A stretch of DNA of 11,238 nt from Epsilonproteobacteria bacterium 4484_65 (GTDB lineage Bacteria > Campylobacterota > Campylobacteria > Campylobacterales > Sulfurovaceae). Below the pieces are notes generated by a model that worked only from the letters and a program-made list of their open reading frames with translations, was not told the DNA's origin and ran no database searches. The stretch spans positions 1 through 11,238 of the forward strand of contig NATJ01000025.1 in assembly GCA_002085305.1 (NCBI GenBank), in the 5' to 3' direction. This document shows, piece by piece, positions 7,646 to 11,238 of this stretch (within the stretch, counting starts at the first letter, position 1; every line of letters starts with the position of its first letter). Made by a program: the position numbers and the translations under genes.

Positions 7646-8668
7646 CTAAAAATTAAATGAAAAAGTAGATCCCTCATTTTCTTTACTTTGAATGTCAAGC
7701 TTACTCTTATGTAATGAAAGGATGGTTTTAACGATAGAGAGACCAAGACCCATGGAATTATCCCAGTTGTGCGTACCTGATCGGTAGAATTTTTTAGTCA
7801 CTTTATCTATATCTTGATCACTGATACCTACACCCTTATCACTCACTGAAATACGGTTTTCTTCTATCTCTACAAGCACCTCATCTTTAGAATATTTCAA
7901 TGCATTCTCTATAAGGTTTTTTAGTACCACTTCCATGAGTGTACGGTCTGCTACTACAATATGAGATTCACCTTTTACGAGTATTTCCCTGTTTTTGTAC
8001 TGTTCTTCCAATGCAAGTTTTATCTCTTGGGTCAAAGTATACATATCAAAAGAGCTTTTATGCAGTGTTGCCTCACCACTCTCAAACTTATTCCACAAGA
8101 TCAGACGACCTAGAAGTGCTTCTATTTTATTACCATTGTTATAAATTTTACTTAAAAATTTCTCTTGCAATGGCTTAGGAATATCCGGGTCATCCTGCAA
8201 AGTTTGTGAGTATCCCATAATAGAGGCGATTGGATTACGGAATTCGTGTGTAATAGCTGAAATCATATCAGCACGCTGCCGATTTTTAAGTTTAAGCTTT
8301 GCGTTATAACGCTGCTTGATATCTTCTCTTTTTTTAGCTTTTTTAAGTGCCCCAATAAGATTTTGGTTTATCTCTTCAAACTCTTGCGTAAAAAAATGTG
8401 CTTCGTAATCGATCTGATCTATCTCTTCAAGGTTTGCCAAATATTTATTTAATATGATCAACTCTTTTTGCATACGTGCTGCACCACGGTAAATGAAAAA
8501 AATGAAAATTAAAAATGCTAAAGCAATAAGCAAAATGGGAGTTATTCCATCCTGTCCATCTGGAGTTGCGAGAACAAGAAATATAGAAAAAACGATAAAT
8601 AGAAGTACAGCTATGGTGACCAATCTGGCCATAACATACTCTTTAAAGTGTGGACGTGTAAAGAGCAT
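7646..8668 (-). CDS. membrane sensor histidine kinase with minimal periplasmic loop
   Basis: Two-component sensor kinase of 340 residues. Two hydrophobic segments (about 16-34 and 43-60) are joined by only about 8 residues (PDGQDG region), so there is no periplasmic sensor domain. A charged helical linker (about 62-130) leads to the dimerisation/phosphoacceptor domain with H141 in ITHEFRNP. The ATPase domain shows the N box (NLIENALKYS, 251-260), G1 box (D277-x-G279-x-G281), F box (FYRSG, 294-298) and G2 box (MGLGLSIVK, 306-314). An in-frame stop lies just upstream of ATG 8668. A second start at 8632 (MARLV), with AAAGAG 6 nt before it, is equally plausible and puts the first helix at the N-terminus. 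No response regulator is in the window. It sits directly upstream of the molybdoenzyme operon on the same strand, so a regulatory link is possible but unproven. Confidence 0.9.
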   Translation of the reverse strand: MLFTRPHFKEYVMARLVTIAVLLFIVFSIFLVLATPDGQDGITPILLIALAFLIFIFFIYRGAARMQKELIILNKYLANLEEIDQIDYEAHFFTQEFEEINQNLIGALKKAKKREDIKQRYNAKLKLKNRQRADMISAITHEFRNPIASIMGYSQTLQDDPDIPKPLQEKFLSKIYNNGNKIEALLGRLILWNKFESGEATLHKSSFDMYTLTQEIKLALEEQYKNREILVKGESHIVVADRTLMEVVLKNLIENALKYSKDEVLVEIEENRISVSDKGVGISDQDIDKVTKKFYRSGTHNWDNSMGLGLSIVKTILSLHKSKLDIQSKENEGSTFSFNF

Positions 8669-8742
8669 GACTAAAAACTATCCTCTTGCCATGTAAGTGT
8701 ACTTTTTGTGTCAGATTTTTCCGGCATACTATTTTTCATAAT

Positions 8743-8991
8743 TTAGAGACTTTTTGCTTTTAGTATTTTCTTTTCGACATCAGAAATATAACTCAAGAAA
8801 TCCTCTACATTAAAATAGCCGACCACTGATTCTATCACTTCTTTTTCAGGTGTCATGAAAAAGATGCTGGGAACACCGTAGATGATCGGTAGATCTTTTA
8901 CATCATCTTCATTTTCTCTCATCACTTTTACTGTAATGTATGACTTGAGTTTTTTTTGTACGTTCTCATCTCCCAGTGTACGATGCTTCAT
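8743..8991 (-). CDS. thioredoxin-fold protein, 5' end unclear or broken (CxxC lies upstream of first ATG)
   Basis: From ATG 8991 this ORF encodes 82 residues resembling the back part of a thioredoxin fold: KHRTLGDENV helix, a strand with VKVMREN, and GVPSIFF with the cis-proline loop, ending in a helical KKILKAK tail. In the same frame, just upstream of the ATG, the sequence reads SGGENCRWCKK (9024-8992), which is the redox-active Cys-x-x-Cys motif, but a TAG at 9027-9025 precedes it and no ATG, GTG or TTG lies between. AGGAG at 9035-9031 looks like its ribosome site. The adjoining dapE frame ends in GEIVW, and removal of one base near 9019 would join this to GENCRWCKKM. So the gene is either frameshifted, an assembly error, or read from an unusual start. 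As annotated from 8991 it would lack its active site. Confidence 0.6.
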   Translation of the reverse strand: MKHRTLGDENVQKKLKSYITVKVMRENEDDVKDLPIIYGVPSIFFMTPEKEVIESVVGYFNVEDFLSYISDVEKKILKAKSL

Positions 8992-9013
8992 CTTTTTACA
9001 CCATCTACAGTTC

Positions 9014-10138
9014 TCACCGCCAGACTATTTCTCCTGCAAAAAGTGTCGTTGAAAATATCAACTCAGAAAAAACACGATGAAGCTTTTCTACTTCTTCGAT
9101 AGAAGTTCTTTCGTTTGGTGCATGGATCGTATCGTTGATCACACCAAACTCGATCACATCTATGCCGTACGCTGCAATGAAACGTGCATCACTTGTACCA
9201 CCTGCTGTAGAGTGTTTAGGTGTAATACCGCATACGTTCTTGATACTCTCATCTATCGCATGTACAACCGGTCTGTCCGTCTCTGTAATAAAAGGTTTTG
9301 CAGATTGACTCAGTGCAAGATCATACTTCATACCGGAGAAATATCGATGCACAAAATCTTCTACATCTTGAATGGAAGTCTTGGTGGAGTTACGTACATT
9401 GAACATCATTTTCAGCTTCCCTGGAGTAACATTGGTCACTTCCATACCGGCACGTATATCGGTGATCACAAATTGGCTTGGTCCAAAGTTTGCATCACCT
9501 TCATCCAGGTTAACCCCTGCCATCGAAGGCAAGACCTGTGCCACTTTATGGATAGGGTTCGTTGCTTTTTCAGGATATGCTGCATGTCCCTGCATACCAT
9601 GTTTTTCGATCACACCATTGATGGAACCTCTTCGTCCCACTTTGATAGCATCACCAAAAATATTCTCACATGTCGGCTCTGCAACAATACAACTTTCAGG
9701 CAGAAGATCTATCTCTTTGAGATGTTCCAGCATGATCTGGGTTCCGTATTTTGCTTCACCTTCTTCATCTGAAGTAAGCAATATAGAGAGTCGTCCTTCA
9801 AAGTGATCAGCTTCACTGCAAGCCTGTACAAAAGCAGCTACACCACTCTTCATATCTTGCGTGCCGCGGGCATAGATCTTACCCTCTTTAATGACAGGAA
9901 CAAAAGGGTTTGTTTCCCAACCATCACCAGCAGGTACAACATCAACATGCCCTGCAAAACAGAGATGTGGACCATTAGAGAACTTTTTAGTTAAGAAAAG
10001 ATTTTTCACCCCTTCCTTATTGACATAGATAGCTTCATATCCATCAAGATATTCTTCGATAAATTTCAGAGATCCCGCATCATCAGGTGTTACAGATTCA
10101 AAACTTAACAGTTTTAAAAGTAAGTCAACTACATTCAT
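9014..10138 (-). CDS. dapE: succinyl-diaminopimelate desuccinylase
   Basis: Cytoplasmic di-zinc M20-family hydrolase that converts N-succinyl-LL-diaminopimelate to LL-diaminopimelate and succinate, for lysine and peptidoglycan synthesis. At 374 residues it matches the family length. Metal and catalytic residues are recognisable: H64 and D66 in AGHVDVVPAGDGW, bridging D95 in RGTQDMK, catalytic E125 and metal ligand E126 in SDEEGE, E154 in VAEPT, and H339 in TIHAPNE. The dimerisation lid domain lies between about 180 and 290. The start is 3 nt after the rhodanese stop, so the two are co-transcribed. The last residues (about AGEIVWR) extend past where E. coli DapE ends and overlap the region upstream of the thioredoxin-like ORF, so the 3' end may be altered by the same possible frameshift. 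Confidence 0.94.
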   Translation of the reverse strand: MNVVDLLLKLLSFESVTPDDAGSLKFIEEYLDGYEAIYVNKEGVKNLFLTKKFSNGPHLCFAGHVDVVPAGDGWETNPFVPVIKEGKIYARGTQDMKSGVAAFVQACSEADHFEGRLSILLTSDEEGEAKYGTQIMLEHLKEIDLLPESCIVAEPTCENIFGDAIKVGRRGSINGVIEKHGMQGHAAYPEKATNPIHKVAQVLPSMAGVNLDEGDANFGPSQFVITDIRAGMEVTNVTPGKLKMMFNVRNSTKTSIQDVEDFVHRYFSGMKYDLALSQSAKPFITETDRPVVHAIDESIKNVCGITPKHSTAGGTSDARFIAAYGIDVIEFGVINDTIHAPNERTSIEEVEKLHRVFSELIFSTTLFAGEIVWR

Positions 10139-10141
10139 TAC

Positions 10142-10486
10142 TTATCTTTCTATCTCGCCACGGTAAGAGACGATACCACCAGAGTGGTTGATCACTCTGG
10201 AATGCCCATTGCTTCTAAAAACATTTTGAACTTGTCCGCTTCTATTGCCTGTACGACAAGTAAAAATAACCACTTTATCTTTTGCCTCATCAAAAAAAGC
10301 TTGAGCCCATGATTGAAAATCTGAAGTGGGTTTAAGCATATCTACACCTTTAAGATGTCCCATCTCATACTCCATGCTTTCACGTACATCAACTAAAAGA
10401 AAATCTGCTTCACCATTTTCTCTTGCTTTTAAGAGTGTTTCTAAATTTTCTGAATTGATATTATCTGTTGCCAATAATTCGTGCAC
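10142..10486 (-). CDS. single-domain rhodanese-like protein (GTG start)
   Basis: A 114-residue rhodanese domain, predicted cytoplasmic (no signal or membrane segment). Rhodaneses carry sulfane sulfur on an active-site cysteine. Here C77 sits in TCRTGNRSGQ, a typical six-residue active loop (CRTGNR), and the domain also shows the conserved VDVRE (32-36) and GHLKGV (43-48) segments. The start is GTG at 10486-10484, with AAGGA 5 nt upstream; no ATG competes. It lies downstream of the ferredoxin-thioredoxin reductase and 3 nt ahead of dapE. The sulfur acceptor is unknown; a role in sulfur trafficking fits a sulfur-metabolising bacterium but is inference. Confidence 0.9.
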   Translation of the reverse strand: MHELLATDNINSENLETLLKARENGEADFLLVDVRESMEYEMGHLKGVDMLKPTSDFQSWAQAFFDEAKDKVVIFTCRTGNRSGQVQNVFRSNGHSRVINHSGGIVSYRGEIER

Positions 10487-10494
10487 TACTATCC

Positions 10495-10522
10495 TTCAAT
10501 ATTAAAATAATATTGAATTATA
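10495..10522 (-). promoter_or_regulatory. -10 box and operator-like dyad ahead of the rhodanese gene
   Basis: TATAAT on the minus strand (10522-10517) is followed at once by a perfect dyad, TTCAATATT-N5-AATATTGAA (10517-10495), whose far arm runs into the AAGGA ribosome site (10496-10492). A protein bound here, or the RNA hairpin itself, would cover the transcription start and RBS. TTGACT/TAATAT with 17-bp spacing also exists here but would leave the RBS out of the message. No known regulator is recognised. Confidence 0.4.
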
Positions 10523-10540
10523 GTCAATAATAATTATAAT

Positions 10541-10957
10541 TTACTTTGACACTTCATCTTCTTCCACTTTTTTCAATTCTTCTTTTGCTAATGCTTTAGC
10601 TTCTTTTTCTTTGATCTGCTCTTCTCTATGTTCTGGTGTACAAAAAATTTGACAATGACAAATACCCGTTTCAGGTATTTCTTTTTCTATGGCTGGCTTA
10701 CAAGGACAGATTCTGTCATCTGAACTTTTAAACTTGCCTGGTCTAGACTCATCTGGATCAACCATGAAGCAGGGGCAAAATCTTTTACCAAAAAGTAATC
10801 TATGTCGTGCAAGTCCAAGCGTTACACCTTCATTCACATCCTCGTTGGCACTATATACCCAACCTTGACTCTCACATACTTTATCTGTAAATTTTTCTGT
10901 TTTTACCAACTCTGCTTTAAACTCTTCTGAGTTCATATCCAACTGCTGCATCATCAT
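10541..10957 (-). CDS. ferredoxin-thioredoxin reductase, catalytic (beta) subunit
   Basis: Small [4Fe-4S] protein that uses ferredoxin electrons to reduce a disulfide, classically of thioredoxin. The family's three paired-cysteine motifs are all present: C61-P-C63, C84-P-C86 and C100-H-C102. By comparison with the cyanobacterial enzyme, C61, C84, C86 and C100 hold the cluster, and C63-C102 form the redox disulfide. The spacers (20 and 13 residues) are longer than in the plant/cyanobacterial form (16 and 8). A highly charged Lys/Glu tail (about 108-138) follows. No variable subunit gene is nearby. Three ATGs run in tandem at 10957, 10954 and 10951; AAGGA is only 3 nt from the first, so the second or third may be the true start. 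Divergent from gatC. Family assignment is firm; its partner is unknown. Confidence 0.93.
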   Translation of the reverse strand: MMMQQLDMNSEEFKAELVKTEKFTDKVCESQGWVYSANEDVNEGVTLGLARHRLLFGKRFCPCFMVDPDESRPGKFKSSDDRICPCKPAIEKEIPETGICHCQIFCTPEHREEQIKEKEAKALAKEELKKVEEDEVSK

Positions 10958-11008
10958 GTATCCTTAATGTTGTTTTCTTTTGTAGTTATATCTTAAACTA
11001 AATTAATA

Positions 11009-11014
11009 TATAAT
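11009..11014 (+). promoter_or_regulatory. probable -10 box of gatC in a divergent promoter region
   Basis: TATAAT lies 25 nt before the gatC ATG in the 82-bp gap between two divergent genes. No good -35 is seen 17 bp upstream. On the other strand, TATAAC (10990-10985) is a weaker candidate for the ferredoxin-thioredoxin reductase gene. Confidence 0.45.
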
Positions 11015-11039
11015 AAGAAAAATCACCACAGGGTACATA

Positions 11040-11238
11040 ATGCAAATAGATCATACTGTTTTGGCTAAACTGGAAACACTTTCTCATCTTCGTATAGATG
11101 ACTCAAAAAAAGAAGAGGTCATGGGACAGCTCACTGAAATACTTGGCTACATAGACAACCTCAATGAACTTGATACCGATGCATTGAGTGCCTCTTTCTC
11201 AACACTTGAAGGTGGTACACCACTCAGAGAAGATACTC
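11040..11238 (+). CDS. gatC: Asp-tRNA(Asn)/Glu-tRNA(Gln) amidotransferase subunit C, N-terminal 66 codons
   Basis: Start of GatC, the small belt-like subunit that stabilises the GatA-GatB amidotransferase, which makes Gln-tRNA(Gln) and/or Asn-tRNA(Asn) from mischarged precursors. The visible 66 residues show the family pattern: a first helix with VLAKLETLSHLRI, a second with LTEILGYIDNLNELDTD, then the extended segment ending in TPLREDT, where GatC proteins carry a conserved (P)LR(E/D)D motif. Full length is about 95 residues, so roughly 30 are cut off by the window edge. It is the only plus-strand gene here. AGGG lies 6 nt before the ATG, a modest ribosome site. Confidence 0.92.
   Translation, partial: MQIDHTVLAKLETLSHLRIDDSKKEEVMGQLTEILGYIDNLNELDTDALSASFSTLEGGTPLREDT

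Noticed and set aside
9077..9772. Long plus-strand ORF (231 codons) opposite dapE
   Set aside because: It is antisense to a conserved enzyme gene, with biased Cys/His/Arg composition typical of a shadow frame.
10179..10200. 8-bp inverted repeat CCAGAGTG/CACTCTGG inside the rhodanese gene
   Set aside because: It lies within conserved coding sequence, has no U run or flanking signal, and one such stem is expected by chance in a window of this size.

Overview
The window looks like a piece of a Campylobacterota (epsilonproteobacterial) chromosome of the Sulfurovum/Sulfurimonas kind. This is an inference from the AT-rich sequence, the tight one-strand packing of genes, and the mix of a membrane-bound molybdopterin oxidoreductase, a TorD chaperone, a ferredoxin-thioredoxin reductase and GatC. 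No rRNA or other marker gene is present to confirm it. Apart from the GatC start at the right edge, every gene is on the minus strand, so the text below reads from high to low coordinates.

Right part (about 8.7-11.24 kb): gatC starts at 11040 on the plus strand and is divergent from a ferredoxin-thioredoxin reductase catalytic subunit. After that come a single-domain rhodanese (GTG start, with a dyad between its -10 box and its RBS), dapE (lysine/peptidoglycan synthesis), and a short thioredoxin-fold ORF. The CxxC motif of that ORF lies upstream of its first usable start codon. A small sensor histidine kinase with almost no periplasmic loop follows, and no response regulator is visible.

Left part (1-7.42 kb): a long operon for a respiratory Mo-bisPGD enzyme of the DMSO reductase superfamily, in the order B (four-cluster [4Fe-4S] subunit), C (NrfD-type membrane anchor), A (1110-residue Tat-exported catalytic subunit). 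It continues with a TorD-family chaperone, an unusual 378-residue multi-cluster iron-sulfur protein, and the start of an AroE-like (shikimate dehydrogenase fold) protein. The last three are joined by 0-nt or overlapping junctions. A 215-bp gap between A and torD holds two facing REP-like hairpins with outward GTAG tetranucleotides, plus a third perfect palindrome.

How it may work together: A, B and C would form a quinone-linked periplasmic complex, with A carrying B through the Tat pathway, C exchanging electrons with the quinone pool, and TorD helping cofactor insertion in A. The substrate cannot be read from the sequence. Polysulfide/sulfur, tetrathionate, selenate and related oxyanions all fit, and so does a sulfur-oxidising direction. 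The iron-sulfur protein and the AroE-like protein are the least explained parts of the operon.
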